From assembly GCA_029907205.1 (NCBI GenBank), contig JARYMI010000001.1:1-64000 (forward strand): a DNA stretch of 64,000 bases. Reading direction: 5' to 3'. The stretch comes from Clostridiales bacterium (GTDB lineage: Bacteria; Acidobacteriota; Aminicenantia; Aminicenantales; UBA8522). This document shows, piece after piece, positions 54,385 through 64,000 of the stretch. Numbering within the stretch: the stretch's first letter is position 1; each line of letters starts with the position of its first letter. The translations under genes and the position numbers were made by a program. The notes below the pieces were generated by a model. The model saw nothing but the letters and a program-made list of their open reading frames with translations. It was not told the DNA's origin and made no database searches.

Positions 54385-55497
54385 TTACCTGCTGAGTCTG
54401 ATCCCTTTTTTGGCCGCGAGGCTTTCGTAAAGATCGATAACTCTCTCGGCCATGGCTTCGGCGGAATATTTCTCGTGGACGACCTCATACCCTCTCTGGC
54501 CCAAGCGCGCCGCCAACTCCCTGTCATGGTAAAGCGTCAGGATGGCCCTCGCCAGCGCCTCCGGGTCACGCGGCGGGACGAGGAGGCCTGTTACCAGGTT
54601 CGTGACGATCTCGGGAATGCCCCCCGCCTGAGTGGCGACAATGGGAAGCCGGCTGGCCATGGCATCCAGGATGGAGCTCCCCAGCCCTTCGAGATGGGAG
54701 GAGAGGACGAAAAGGTCGAGCGAAGCCAGGATGCGAGGCACGTCCTCTCGAAACCCAAGGAAGAAGACCATGTCCTCGACGCCCAGCTCCCTTGTCTGTC
54801 TGTCCAGCTCGAGGCGCAGCGAGCCGGTGCCTACGACGACGATCTTGATCTTTGGCGCTTCCTCCTTCAATATTTTTGAAGCCTGGATCAAGTAGGCGTG
54901 GCCCTTGTGGTCTTCGAGGGCGGCGACAATCCCGACAAGATAATCATCCGGCGCGAAAGAGAATTCGCGGCGCAGAAAATCACGGCTTTCGACCTCCCGG
55001 AAAGGAGTAAAGTCGATCCCGGAAGGGATGACATGGATGAGCCCTGAGGGAATGCCCGAATCGACCAGAACCTTCCTCACGCCTTCGGAGATGGCGATGA
55101 TGGCATCGATGTCTTTGGTGTACTTGCCGCGGGAAAAGCGATTTTTCTTCACCGGAAAATCGACCCGCCTGGAAATAAAGCGCAGCGGAACTTTAGCCCG
55201 CCGCGCCGCGGCCGCGCCCACGGCCAGTCCATGAGCGTCGTGGAAATGGGCCAGCCGGCACTTGCGCCGCTTCATCTGCCGGCTCAGCCTGAAGACGGCG
55301 CCGAAGTCAAGCTCGCTCTTCATTTTCAAGGGAAGGACAGCGAGCCCGGCTTCAACGGCTTTTCCATGGAGAGGGCTTTCCGGCTGGACAACAAACTGGA
55401 CTGGATAGCCTTTTTTCCTGAGCTCCTGAACCAGAAAAAGCGACTGCCTCTGCCCGCCGCGCCATTCCTTGCCGGCGTCAATATGGAAAAGGCTCAA
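54385..55497 (-). CDS. GT4-family glycosyltransferase
   Basis: GKEWRGGQRQSLFLVQEL; FVLSSHLEGLGSSILDAMASRLPIVATQAGGIPEIV. Confidence 0.9.
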   Translation of the reverse strand: MSLFHIDAGKEWRGGQRQSLFLVQELRKKGYPVQFVVQPESPLHGKAVEAGLAVLPLKMKSELDFGAVFRLSRQMKRRKCRLAHFHDAHGLAVGAAAARRAKVPLRFISRRVDFPVKKNRFSRGKYTKDIDAIIAISEGVRKVLVDSGIPSGLIHVIPSGIDFTPFREVESRDFLRREFSFAPDDYLVGIVAALEDHKGHAYLIQASKILKEEAPKIKIVVVGTGSLRLELDRQTRELGVEDMVFFLGFREDVPRILASLDLFVLSSHLEGLGSSILDAMASRLPIVATQAGGIPEIVTNLVTGLLVPPRDPEALARAILTLYHDRELAARLGQRGYEVVHEKYSAEAMAERVIDLYESLAAKKGIRLSR

Positions 55498-56251
55498 TCC
55501 TCTCTCCTTTTTTCCAGATCTCCCTCAGCTTGGCATAGCGGACAAAGACGGCGTACCCGGTGAGGACCGAGATGACCAGCCCGGCGAAGCCGTCGAGAAA
55601 GCCGCGCCTCAAGACGTAGGCCCGGACGAACCTGAAAAAAGGAAGCCAGACGAGATGATACCAGCGGCATTTTTTCTTTTGTGCATAGAGCTTCTGTGCG
55701 CCTAAGTCAGAGAACTTATTGATGCGAGCGAGGTGCTCGGCGATGTTGCGGTAGGTGAAATGGTGGATAGGGCTCTTAAGCTTCTCTATCTTGCCATCGA
55801 CCACGAGCTTCTCGTGGACATATTCGCCCTCCCAGCGGGCTTTATCCTTGCGAAAAAGCCGGATTTTCCGGTCAGGGTACCAGCCGGAATGGCGAACCCA
55901 GCGTCCAAGATAATAGACTTGCCTGGGAATAGAGAACCCCGAGCATTCCGGCCCCTTCTCTTTGAGCTCGAGAAGCTCCTGGCGAAGCTCAGGAGAAACC
56001 CGCTCGTCCGCATCCAGAGAGAAAATCCAAGGAAAACAAGCTTTACTGTTGGCGAAATTTTTCTGGTCGGCGAAGTTCGTCCAGGTCCGTTCAAAGACTT
56101 TGTCTGCGTATTTCCTTGCAAGCTTGACGGTGCCATCGCTGCTGTGGCAATCGACGACGACAATTTCCGAGACGATGCCTTGAAGGCTTTTCAGGGCTCC
56201 CTCGAGCCGCGTCTCTTCGTTGTAGGTGATGATGACCGCCGAGATCTCCAT
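55478..56251 (-). CDS. GT2-family glycosyltransferase (WaaE/KdtX-like)
   Basis: MEISAVIITYNEETRLEGALKSLQGIVSEIVVVDCHSSDGT; FSLDADERVSPELRQEL. Confidence 0.9.
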   Translation of the reverse strand: MEISAVIITYNEETRLEGALKSLQGIVSEIVVVDCHSSDGTVKLARKYADKVFERTWTNFADQKNFANSKACFPWIFSLDADERVSPELRQELLELKEKGPECSGFSIPRQVYYLGRWVRHSGWYPDRKIRLFRKDKARWEGEYVHEKLVVDGKIEKLKSPIHHFTYRNIAEHLARINKFSDLGAQKLYAQKKKCRWYHLVWLPFFRFVRAYVLRRGFLDGFAGLVISVLTGYAVFVRYAKLREIWKKGERIEPFPY

Positions 56252-56343
56252 TGCGGCAATCATAACACAGGGAAAAAACGCATAGCAAGAACGCCGGCGA
56301 CGTGCCCTCAGCGCTGGATTTTCTCAATCTTATAATACTTTTC

Positions 56344-57918
56344 TTACTGGCTTTTCAGGAAATTGGTCAGGCGGATGTTCCGGCTCTCCAGGCTGGTGGC
56401 GCAGGCTCTCTCCAAGCGGGCCAGGGAGAGGTTGTAATCGACCAGAGCCTTGAGCTCCATCGTCCGCGCGTCAGCCAGGGCTTCCTGGTACTGGAGGACG
56501 AAGTAATTAGTGGTCAGGCCGACTCCCAGTTTCTTCTCTTCAGCCTCGAGCCTTTTTTCCGCCAGCTCCCTGGCGATCCTGTAGGCGCGGACTTTCTTGG
56601 CGTTGGTCTCGATCTCCCGGACGGCGTCGCCGACTTCAAGGGCTGCCTTCTGTTCGAGGGTCTTCAGCCTTGCTTGAGTCTGCTCAAGCTGCAGCCTCGC
56701 AGTCACCAGGTTGGCTTTGGTCAACAGGTTATTCAAGGGCAGAGAAAGCGTCAGGCTCACTGACCAGTTTTTGTAGAGAAGCCTGAAGGCGTCTTTGATT
56801 GATTTAGAAGCGCTCTCCTTTTCTTTTCCCACGATGACGCCAAGAAAAGGATTGTCGTCGAGGTAAATCAGTCTGTCGCCGGAGATTCCCGGGCTCCAGT
56901 AAGAAAATTGAAGGTTCAGGCCGGGAAGAGTCTGATTCCTGGCTACGTTGACATTCAGCTCATTGGTCTCGATTTCTTTAGCGGTCATGACGAGGTCGGG
57001 TCGCCGTGCGAAAGCGGTTTTCGTCGCTTCCTCCAGAGAGACCGGTTTTTCTACAAAGACCGGCGTGTCCACCGGGACGATGGCCATCCCTCTCGTGTCG
57101 CTTTCAGCGTCCAGGTTGATGATGTTCCGGAGAACCTCTTCGCTCCGTCGGATGAGGCCTTCGGCAGCCACGCTGTCTGCTTCCCGGGAGGCAACCTCTG
57201 CCTCGGCGTTCAGGATCTCGATCGGAGCCAGCTTGCCCACATCGACCTCCTTTCTGTTCTTCTCCAGCAGGTCACGGGCCAAGTCGAGGGACTGCTGTTT
57301 CACCTTATAATTCTCGATGGCATAGACAACGTTCCAGTAAGCTTCCTCAACTAAGAAAATCGTATCGACAAGAGTAGCCTTCAGTTGCTCCTCGGAAATG
57401 TCAAGGTTGTTCTGAGCAACGAGGATTTCCCGCCGGTTGACGCTGAGCCCGAAATCTTTCAAGAGCGGCTGATTGAACACAAAAGACAGGGTGCTCGAGA
57501 AACGCGGGTTGATGAGCTGGAAGGACTCGTTTGTGTCGGTCCTGTTGTTGACAAAGGAGAGGGACGCCGACCCGCCCGTAGGAATTCTCTGAACCACAGA
57601 AGCCCGGTAATCCAGGTTTTTTGTGACGATGGTGCCGGCTCCCTGGATCCACCAGTAGGGTGGGTTCTCCCTCTGCTCAGTCCCGTAGCTGAGTTCAAGC
57701 GAGGGCATGAAATATTCTTTGGCCCGCACAATAGCAGCATCGGCGATCTCCGGGCCATAGACCTCGACGGCCAGGTTGAGGTTGTTCTTGAGCGCCTTGG
57801 CGATACAGTCTTCGAGAGTCAAAGGGAGCGTTTTTCTCTCCTTTTGCTCTTGCGCCAAAGCCGGGGTCAGAAGGGCAAAGATGATAAAAAACGAGATCAG
57901 GCTAGATTTCCAGCTCAT
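56344..57918 (-). CDS. TolC-family outer membrane efflux protein
   Basis: LTLEDCIAKALKNNLNLAVEVYGPEIADAAIVRAKEYFMPSLELSYG; signal peptide; two OEP-like halves. Confidence 0.88.
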   Translation of the reverse strand: MSWKSSLISFFIIFALLTPALAQEQKERKTLPLTLEDCIAKALKNNLNLAVEVYGPEIADAAIVRAKEYFMPSLELSYGTEQRENPPYWWIQGAGTIVTKNLDYRASVVQRIPTGGSASLSFVNNRTDTNESFQLINPRFSSTLSFVFNQPLLKDFGLSVNRREILVAQNNLDISEEQLKATLVDTIFLVEEAYWNVVYAIENYKVKQQSLDLARDLLEKNRKEVDVGKLAPIEILNAEAEVASREADSVAAEGLIRRSEEVLRNIINLDAESDTRGMAIVPVDTPVFVEKPVSLEEATKTAFARRPDLVMTAKEIETNELNVNVARNQTLPGLNLQFSYWSPGISGDRLIYLDDNPFLGVIVGKEKESASKSIKDAFRLLYKNWSVSLTLSLPLNNLLTKANLVTARLQLEQTQARLKTLEQKAALEVGDAVREIETNAKKVRAYRIARELAEKRLEAEEKKLGVGLTTNYFVLQYQEALADARTMELKALVDYNLSLARLERACATSLESRNIRLTNFLKSQ

Positions 57919-58003
57919 GTTTTTCCTCCTTCTTTGAATACACTACACTCTTCTTCTCTAAATTATACGATTTTTTCGGGCTGAAGTTTCCTCCCCTCTT
58001 TAC

Positions 58004-58795
58004 TTGACAAACCGGGCCGAGTTTACTATTCATCATCCCGATGAGCCGGAAGGTTCTCTTTTTCCATATTTTCCTCCTCCTGACTTTTTCAGTCCTCATC
58101 AGTTTTTGGGTCATTTATCTCCGCCAGATCCCTCGTTTGACCATCACCAGCCATGCGCTGCAACTTTCTGCGTTTTCTCTCGTTGCGATCGCCGGCCTCG
58201 CTTTCTGTTTTCTTTTAGCCTTCTGGTTTTCTTACTCAAAGACGATATCCCGACTCTGGAACCTGAAATTCGAGGCTGTCCTGGCTGCCGATTTCCTGAC
58301 CTACCTGCCGTTGCTTTTTCTCAGCCTGACTCCTCTGATGCTCAGCCATTACATCTCCGCTCCCGATCTTCAGGTGCGGGCAAGGCTATTAGGAACGGGC
58401 GTGGTCCTTGCGGTTGTCTACCTCAAATTCATTCAACTTTGCCGCTGGAGCAAAGAAGGCGCCCCTCAAAAGCCAGGGCTGTGGCAGAGCTTTTTTTCGC
58501 TTCCGCCACGCCGGAAGCTCGTTATTCTTTTCTTCGCTTCGCTCCTAATTTTTGGCGCCGGCACTCTCCTCTTCATCTCCAGCGGCATCACCCCAGCCGG
58601 CGATGAGCCCCACTATCTTCTTATCACCCACAGCCTGCTTCAGGACAAAGATTTCGATTTAGCGAACAATTATGCCGAGCAGGATTATTCCCGCTACATG
58701 AAATATGAGGGGAAGATGAAGCCCCACGCCGTCTGGGGAGCCAAGCCGGGTAGTCTCTATTCGGGCCATTCCCCTGGAGTCTCCGTCCTTCTTCG
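58004..58795 (+). repeat. Duplicated segment copy A (homologous to 61751-62540)
   Basis: Long near-identical stretches, e.g. CATGCGCTGCAACTTTCTGCGTTTTCTCTCGTT and GTGCGGGCAAGGCTATTAGGA. Confidence 0.9.
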
Positions 58796-58925
58796 GCCTC
58801 AATATCTCATAAATCTCATGGGCAAAAATTATTGCCATAAAACCCCTGTATCTTCCACAAATCTCATATCTAGCTACAGCTTTTCCTATGGAATAATTAA
58901 TAATTTCTTCAAGATCTTGCTCTAG
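58041..58925 (+). pseudogene. 3'-truncated copy of GT39-like membrane protein
   Basis: 294 aa; matches the N-terminus of the 61788 ORF up to GVSVLL, then unrelated sequence and stop. Confidence 0.75.
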
Positions 58926-59007
58926 AATTTGAATTCACTCTCTGAACGAGATCTCTATAAGACTGGCGTTCCCAATCAAAGAGGAAGACATCCCAACCTA
59001 AAGTATT

Positions 59008-59619
59008 TTACAATTTATACTCTAGGCCAATACTTAGAGCTGCATATCTAATATCAAATGGAAAAATTCGAAAGGTGAAAGGATCTGCATGAACGAGGGT
59101 ATCAGGGCCTAAATAGAATCCTGCAAGGACGCTCATGCTGGGGGAAAGAGAGTATAGAATTCCTCCCCCAACCTTAGACGTAAGCACGAATGGAGAGAAC
59201 TTCGCTCCAATTCCGGCAAAGACCCAGGGTGTAAGCCTAAATTTGTTCCATTTTGTGATCGCATAAATGACATTGAAATAATATCCGGTAGAAGATTCAT
59301 CTCTTTTTGTAGAATAATTATCTTGAGGATACTTTAAGGATTTATATTCCTGATAGAGATTTATTTTTTGATAATCTATCTCTAGCTGCATTGCCAGACA
59401 TGAAGAAACATACCATTGCGCATATATGCCAAGCCGAAATCCGAATTGTCTTTCCCATTTTGATTCGCTATCATATGTATGTTCTTCATACGTAATTTCC
59501 TTGTTAGGGATGGGATGCCCAAAGCTTATGCCCACCACGGTTTTATCCTGTTGCCCAAAGGCATTGAATGGATTACCTGCAAATGAAATAACAAATAATA
59601 CACTTAGATAAAGCTTCAT
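59008..59619 (-). CDS. Predicted outer-membrane beta-barrel protein
   Basis: Signal peptide; alternating pattern; AALSIGLEYKL C-terminus. Confidence 0.6.
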   Translation of the reverse strand: MKLYLSVLFVISFAGNPFNAFGQQDKTVVGISFGHPIPNKEITYEEHTYDSESKWERQFGFRLGIYAQWYVSSCLAMQLEIDYQKINLYQEYKSLKYPQDNYSTKRDESSTGYYFNVIYAITKWNKFRLTPWVFAGIGAKFSPFVLTSKVGGGILYSLSPSMSVLAGFYLGPDTLVHADPFTFRIFPFDIRYAALSIGLEYKL

Positions 59620-59653
59620 CTTGAAAATCTCTCAATATCCTTATGAATTTACG

Positions 59654-61594
59654 TCAATTAATTTTGATAAGCTTTATTGCCCTTATCAAGAATTTTCCTC
59701 TCGTCATGTTTTCTAAATATGCCGGAGTGAATGTGAGGACAATAGCCTGCTTGTCTGATTCCCAATTTAGATTATCTTTAAGCACTACTAATTTCCATTT
59801 ATAAGTGGAACTCTTGTCTAAGGGAAATTTCATTACAAGTTCGCCAGATTTTCCGCATTCTTCTTTACGCTTCAGGCGCCCTTTTTCATCAAAGAGGGCA
59901 TCATCAACCCAGCCTATCGCACCTTGGCGCGTCTCTTTCGGATTATTAGCTTGGTCCATGTAAAGCATTTTGATTGCGTCGAATTTCTTCCCTGGAAGAA
60001 GAGCTTTTAAATCAGGGCTAGATATGACATTCGGATATTCCAAGGGATCAACGTTAATTTCGAGATAGCCTTTTTTGTTAATATAAGCATCGGCAGTCTT
60101 ACCTAAGGTCCAATTGGCTAAAGAATGTTCATTTTTTGAGAAAGAGTGCTCTCTGTCCCAGTACATTACAGCCTGCGCTTCTGGCAAGGGTTCCTCGGGG
60201 GGTGGGGGCTCTTCAGGTGGAGGCGGCGGAGGGGGAGGGGACCCTATGACTTCGACAGTAACAAAATTCGAAAAATAAGTTCTTTCATATTCCCTGCAGC
60301 TAACATAGAAATTGCAGGTCACGAAAGCCTGATTGGTTGTTGTCTGATTCAATGCCATTGGCTGCGCTAGTATCCATGTCTCATTAGGATAGAGTATTGA
60401 TTTATTTCCGATAAATCCCAATTTGTCGTCATAGATATTTATGTTTGTAGATGTAAATTCTCCAATATTTATGATCTTGTAAGTGTAAGTAACAGACTCG
60501 TCAGGATTAATTTGGGTCTTGTCTGAACTTTTTATCACCTGTAAGCCAAATTCAGGAGAATATTGAATGCATGAGGGCGGACACGAGCTCGTGGAATTCC
60601 TAAAAGGATTGAAAATATACCTCTCCCCTGCGCAATAAAGAGAACGGTTATCAGGCGTATTGTATAAAAGTAAGGGTTCAATAAACCACCTGCCATTGGT
60701 ATCAAATTCATAGTTCCACGGAGGGTCTGCGTCACATTTTCTTCCGTTGTCACCAGAAAAATTCGCTCCAAATTGCGCATTTTGAATAACAACACCACAA
60801 TGATTGGGATCCTGACTAAGCTTAACAAAACCTTTAATAAAGCTGTCGCAGTTGCTGAAGGTTGGAAAGTCGAATCTTCTCGCCCATATCGTATTTTCTA
60901 AGGGGACTAGATCATATCCCACATCCCTATCATTTAAGCCCCAAGGCTCCCTGGCATATCCTTTATATCGATATATTACTCCCGTTCCTATTGCACTAGG
61001 AAAGACTCGGCAGCCTGGACCAAGATAATCACAATCCCATGACTGCGTAGCAATATTAGTACCATAGACCGCGTGTTTAAAGGGACAGACATAAACAATA
61101 GGATGGCTGCCCTCCGTATCGATATCGAAAGACTGATAGACTTCATTAAAATAATGAGCCTGTGTTTCCACCCAACCAAGTCTTCCCCACTGCGAACCGT
61201 CTTTTATAATTACAAACCGACACCCCTCGAAATCGTTCTCATGAGCATAAGCATTGCCCCATGCGGGATTCCCGGGATCTCTCGGATGGAAAAAATTGTA
61301 GTTTATCCAATAATGATTTGTTGATTCAATAATTGAATAATAGACAAAGCAAGGTTTCGAATAACATTGCCAATTCTCCCAATTGTCGTATCCGATCCAA
61401 TTGCCATCAAAATCAAAATTCGTAATGTAGTCTTGTTCACTTTGCGTAGACTGGTAAATGACTGGTGACCAATACTCTGCGATTTCTCGCAAGGTCGGGG
61501 AAGCAAAAAGCTTTGGCATGGATAGTTCGTTCCAAGAAAGAATCCCGAATAAGATGGTTACAAAGATGATAATAAGAACTGTCTTTTGCCGCAT
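59654..61594 (-). CDS. Secreted protein with DUF11-like domain and PPPPPPPPEEPPPPEEP linker
   Basis: 646 aa; signal peptide; SSDKTQINPDESVTYTYKIINIGEFTSTNINIYDDKLG. Confidence 0.6.
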   Translation of the reverse strand: MRQKTVLIIIFVTILFGILSWNELSMPKLFASPTLREIAEYWSPVIYQSTQSEQDYITNFDFDGNWIGYDNWENWQCYSKPCFVYYSIIESTNHYWINYNFFHPRDPGNPAWGNAYAHENDFEGCRFVIIKDGSQWGRLGWVETQAHYFNEVYQSFDIDTEGSHPIVYVCPFKHAVYGTNIATQSWDCDYLGPGCRVFPSAIGTGVIYRYKGYAREPWGLNDRDVGYDLVPLENTIWARRFDFPTFSNCDSFIKGFVKLSQDPNHCGVVIQNAQFGANFSGDNGRKCDADPPWNYEFDTNGRWFIEPLLLYNTPDNRSLYCAGERYIFNPFRNSTSSCPPSCIQYSPEFGLQVIKSSDKTQINPDESVTYTYKIINIGEFTSTNINIYDDKLGFIGNKSILYPNETWILAQPMALNQTTTNQAFVTCNFYVSCREYERTYFSNFVTVEVIGSPPPPPPPPEEPPPPEEPLPEAQAVMYWDREHSFSKNEHSLANWTLGKTADAYINKKGYLEINVDPLEYPNVISSPDLKALLPGKKFDAIKMLYMDQANNPKETRQGAIGWVDDALFDEKGRLKRKEECGKSGELVMKFPLDKSSTYKWKLVVLKDNLNWESDKQAIVLTFTPAYLENMTRGKFLIRAIKLIKIN

Positions 61595-61750
61595 TTTATT
61601 TTACCCCTTTCTTTTTTAATATGGGCTTGAGATGAAGATTTGTCAAGTCTAATTTATTCATAATAAATTGGTTTTCGACTGAGGTGGCCGCGTGAGTCTC
61701 TTTGTGTCGGTTTGCCCATCCCAGCTTCGTCGGAAGGCATAAAGTGCAGC

Positions 61751-62540
61751 TTGACAAAGTGGGCGGAGTTTACTATTCATCATCCCGATGGGCCGCAAGG
61801 TTCTTTTTTTTCAGATAATTCTGCTGTTGACTTTTTCAATTCTGATCAGTTTCTTTGCCCTCTTTCTCCGCCAGATCCCTCGTTTCACCATAACCAGCCA
61901 TGCGCTGCAACTTTCTGCGTTTTCTCTCGTTACGATCGCCGGCCTCACCTTCTGTTTTCTTTTAGCCTTCTGGTTTTCTTACTCAAAGACGATATCCCGG
62001 CTCTGGGCGCTGAAATTCGAGGCTGTTCTGGCTGCCGATTTCCTGACCTACCTGCCGCTTCTTTTTCTCAGCCTGACTCCCCTTATGCTCAGCCATTACA
62101 TCTCCGCTCCCGATCTTCAGGTGCGGGCAAGGCTATTAGGAGCGGGCGTGGTCCTTGCGGTTGTCTACCTCAAATTCATTCAACTTCGCCGCTGGAGCAA
62201 GGAACGCACCCCCCAAAAGCCAGGGCTGTGGCACAGGTTTTTTTCGCTTTCGCCGCGCCGGAAGCTCTTTATTCTTTTCTTCGCTTCGCTCCTCGTTTTT
62301 GGCGCCGGCACGCTCCTCTTCATCTCCAGCGGCATCACCCCAGCCGGCGATGAGCCCCACTACCTTCTTATCACCCACAGCCTTCTTCAGGATAGGGATT
62401 TCGATTTGGCGAATAATTATGACCACGAGGATTATTCCCGCTACATGAAATATGAGGGGAAGATGAAGCCTCACGCTGTCTGGGGAGCCAGACCGGGAAG
62501 CCTTTACTCGGCCCATTCCCCTGGAGTCTCCGTCCTCCTT
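61751..62540 (+). repeat. Duplicated segment copy B (homologous to 58004-58795)
   Basis: See copy A; homology begins at the TTGACA. Confidence 0.9.
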
Positions 62541-64000
62541 CTTCCTTTCTATGCCCTCGGGTCTTTGTTCAGGGGCCAGGCTCTTCTCTTTTTCATCCGC
62601 TTGGGCCTGAGCGTTTTCGGAGCGCTCCTATCCCTCCAGGTTTACTTATACGCCCGGAGCGAATGGCAGAACGAAAGTCTCGCTCTCTGGCTGTGGTTCT
62701 TAACGGCGTTTACCTCGCCCGTTTTCTTCTACTCTATTCATGTTTATCCCGAAGTCATCGTCGCCTTTCTCTCTTTAGCCGTCTTTCGCCTGCTTCGTTT
62801 TTCTCCCTCCTTATCCTGGCCCAAGGTTATCGTCTGCAGCCTCTTTCTCGCCTCCTTTATCTGGTTTCACAGCCTGAAGTACATCGCTCTATTTGTCCCT
62901 CTCTTTCTCTATGGCCTCTGGATCTTATTCAAAAAAAGCAGGCCGGCCTGGAAAATCGCTCTCTTTGTCATCATCCCCGCCGCGGTGACTTTCCTCTATC
63001 TCGAATTCCAGCATTCTCTCTACGGCTCCTACTCCCTTTCCTCCGCTACCTGGGCAAGGCCCATGACCGGGGAGGAATCTCTCCAGTTCGCCCGCAACCT
63101 CCTTTTCGGCATCCCCTGGCGGTATCGCTGGGAGACCCTGGCCGGCTATTTCTTCGATCAGCGAGACGGCCTCCTCTTCTATGCCCCCCTCTATTTTTTC
63201 GCTTTGCTCGGGGCCTGGGAGATCTGGAGGAGAAAGAAAAAAGCTTTTCTCCTTCTTCTCTTTGTCTCCGCTCCCTACGTGCTCGTCTCGGCCTTTTTGA
63301 CCCAGAGAACCGGTTACGCGCCCCAGGCCAGGCCGCTCGTCTCCGTCATCTGGGCTGTGGCGATTCTCGTGGGCTATTTTCTGGCGTATAACCAGAAAAA
63401 GATATTTGCCTATCTTTTTAACTTCGCCGCCTTCCTGAGCTTCCTTTTCGTCGTCCTTCTCCTTAAGCACCCGCTGAACCTATATCAAGAGACGACCAGG
63501 GGAATCACAGAACGCGGCGGTAGTCTGTTCTATCTGGTGAGCAACATTCGCTTCCGCCTGCCCGATTTCCTTCCCTCTTACCTCAAGGTCGAGGACTGGC
63601 GATGGCTTCCCAATTTCGCCTGGCTGGCCCTCATAGGGCTCTTTGTAGCCGCCTATATTGTCATCAAAAAACGTGATTATTCCCTCAAATCGAGCGCTCA
63701 GGTTCTGGTGGCCGGGGCGGGCCTGTCAATCTTTTTCTTTTGGATCGTGCTCTTTCCTCGCCGGGTCCTCCTTAACCCGATGACTGTGCCCGTTACGTCC
63801 GGAGACCGGGCTATCTTCTACTCTGTCTCCCGGTCAGCCCGGCTGATCGGTCCCGGGAAGTTTCAGCTCCGTGAAGACAACCGCACCTATCGCTTTTATT
63901 TCGTCACCCAAAAACCCGTTGAGGAGCTTCGAATATCGCTCGGCTCGAAAGCCGGCAACTATGAATACAGGCTGAAGATTTTTGACGAGGTATTTTCAAG
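61788..64000 (+). CDS. GT39-like integral membrane protein (3' end beyond window)
   Basis: MGRKVLFFQIILLLTFSILISFFALFLRQIPRF... remains open to the window end; not in the ORF track because no stop is present. Confidence 0.8.
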   Translation, partial: MGRKVLFFQIILLLTFSILISFFALFLRQIPRFTITSHALQLSAFSLVTIAGLTFCFLLAFWFSYSKTISRLWALKFEAVLAADFLTYLPLLFLSLTPLMLSHYISAPDLQVRARLLGAGVVLAVVYLKFIQLRRWSKERTPQKPGLWHRFFSLSPRRKLFILFFASLLVFGAGTLLFISSGITPAGDEPHYLLITHSLLQDRDFDLANNYDHEDYSRYMKYEGKMKPHAVWGARPGSLYSAHSPGVSVLLLPFYALGSLFRGQALLFFIRLGLSVFGALLSLQVYLYARSEWQNESLALWLWFLTAFTSPVFFYSIHVYPEVIVAFLSLAVFRLLRFSPSLSWPKVIVCSLFLASFIWFHSLKYIALFVPLFLYGLWILFKKSRPAWKIALFVIIPAAVTFLYLEFQHSLYGSYSLSSATWARPMTGEESLQFARNLLFGIPWRYRWETLAGYFFDQRDGLLFYAPLYFFALLGAWEIWRRKKKAFLLLLFVSAPYVLVSAFLTQRTGYAPQARPLVSVIWAVAILVGYFLAYNQKKIFAYLFNFAAFLSFLFVVLLLKHPLNLYQETTRGITERGGSLFYLVSNIRFRLPDFLPSYLKVEDWRWLPNFAWLALIGLFVAAYIVIKKRDYSLKSSAQVLVAGAGLSIFFFWIVLFPRRVLLNPMTVPVTSGDRAIFYSVSRSARLIGPGKFQLREDNRTYRFYFVTQKPVEELRISLGSKAGNYEYRLKIFDEVFS

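Noticed and set aside
60180-60240. Short GGA/GGC-rich tandem pattern
   Set aside because: Encodes the PPPPPPPPEEPPPPEEP linker of the secreted protein; ordinary low-complexity coding repeat.
1-64000. CRISPR array, rRNA operon, prophage or intact IS transposase
   Set aside because: No regularly spaced repeats, rRNA sequence, phage structural genes or transposase ORF identified in any frame.

Overview
This is a high-GC bacterial chromosomal window of ordinary gene density. Its style resembles deep-branching taxa such as Aminicenantes or Acidobacteria, but that taxonomic guess is inference only. I support about 40 protein-coding genes and one tRNA-Ala(CGC). I see no rRNA, CRISPR array or intact transposase. 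Recognisable content: class II ribonucleotide reductase; an ECF sigma / anti-sigma / DUF4097 cassette; a histidine kinase followed by a response-regulator diguanylate cyclase; a GH116 glycosidase; a radical SAM protein; a TonB receptor; two class V aminotransferases; HyuA/HyuB plus an MFS transporter; a DUF362 protein; a large FAD/Fe-S oxidoreductase; a MenC-like enolase-superfamily enzyme; and a surface-glycan region with split transketolase, an epimerase-GT2 fusion, several ArnT-like GT39 proteins, GT4, GT2 and TolC. The best leads are: (1) a single ORF joining a GT39-like membrane protein to an Asp/Glu (MurI-like) racemase with both catalytic Cys motifs; (2) a compact four-gene operon (split transketolase, NAD-epimerase fused to a polyprenyl-P glycosyltransferase, GT39) that looks like a complete route for making and transferring an unusual sugar; (3) a Met/Pro repeat tail on a FAD/Fe-S oxidoreductase; (4) two large multi-hairpin intergenic elements; (5) a dispersed GGGGGACGCCATA-type inverted repeat with a local template-switch-like duplication; (6) a truncated duplicate of a GT39 gene separated from the full copy by an AT-rich insert. 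All calls come from reading the sequence and the supplied ORF track. No database search was possible.
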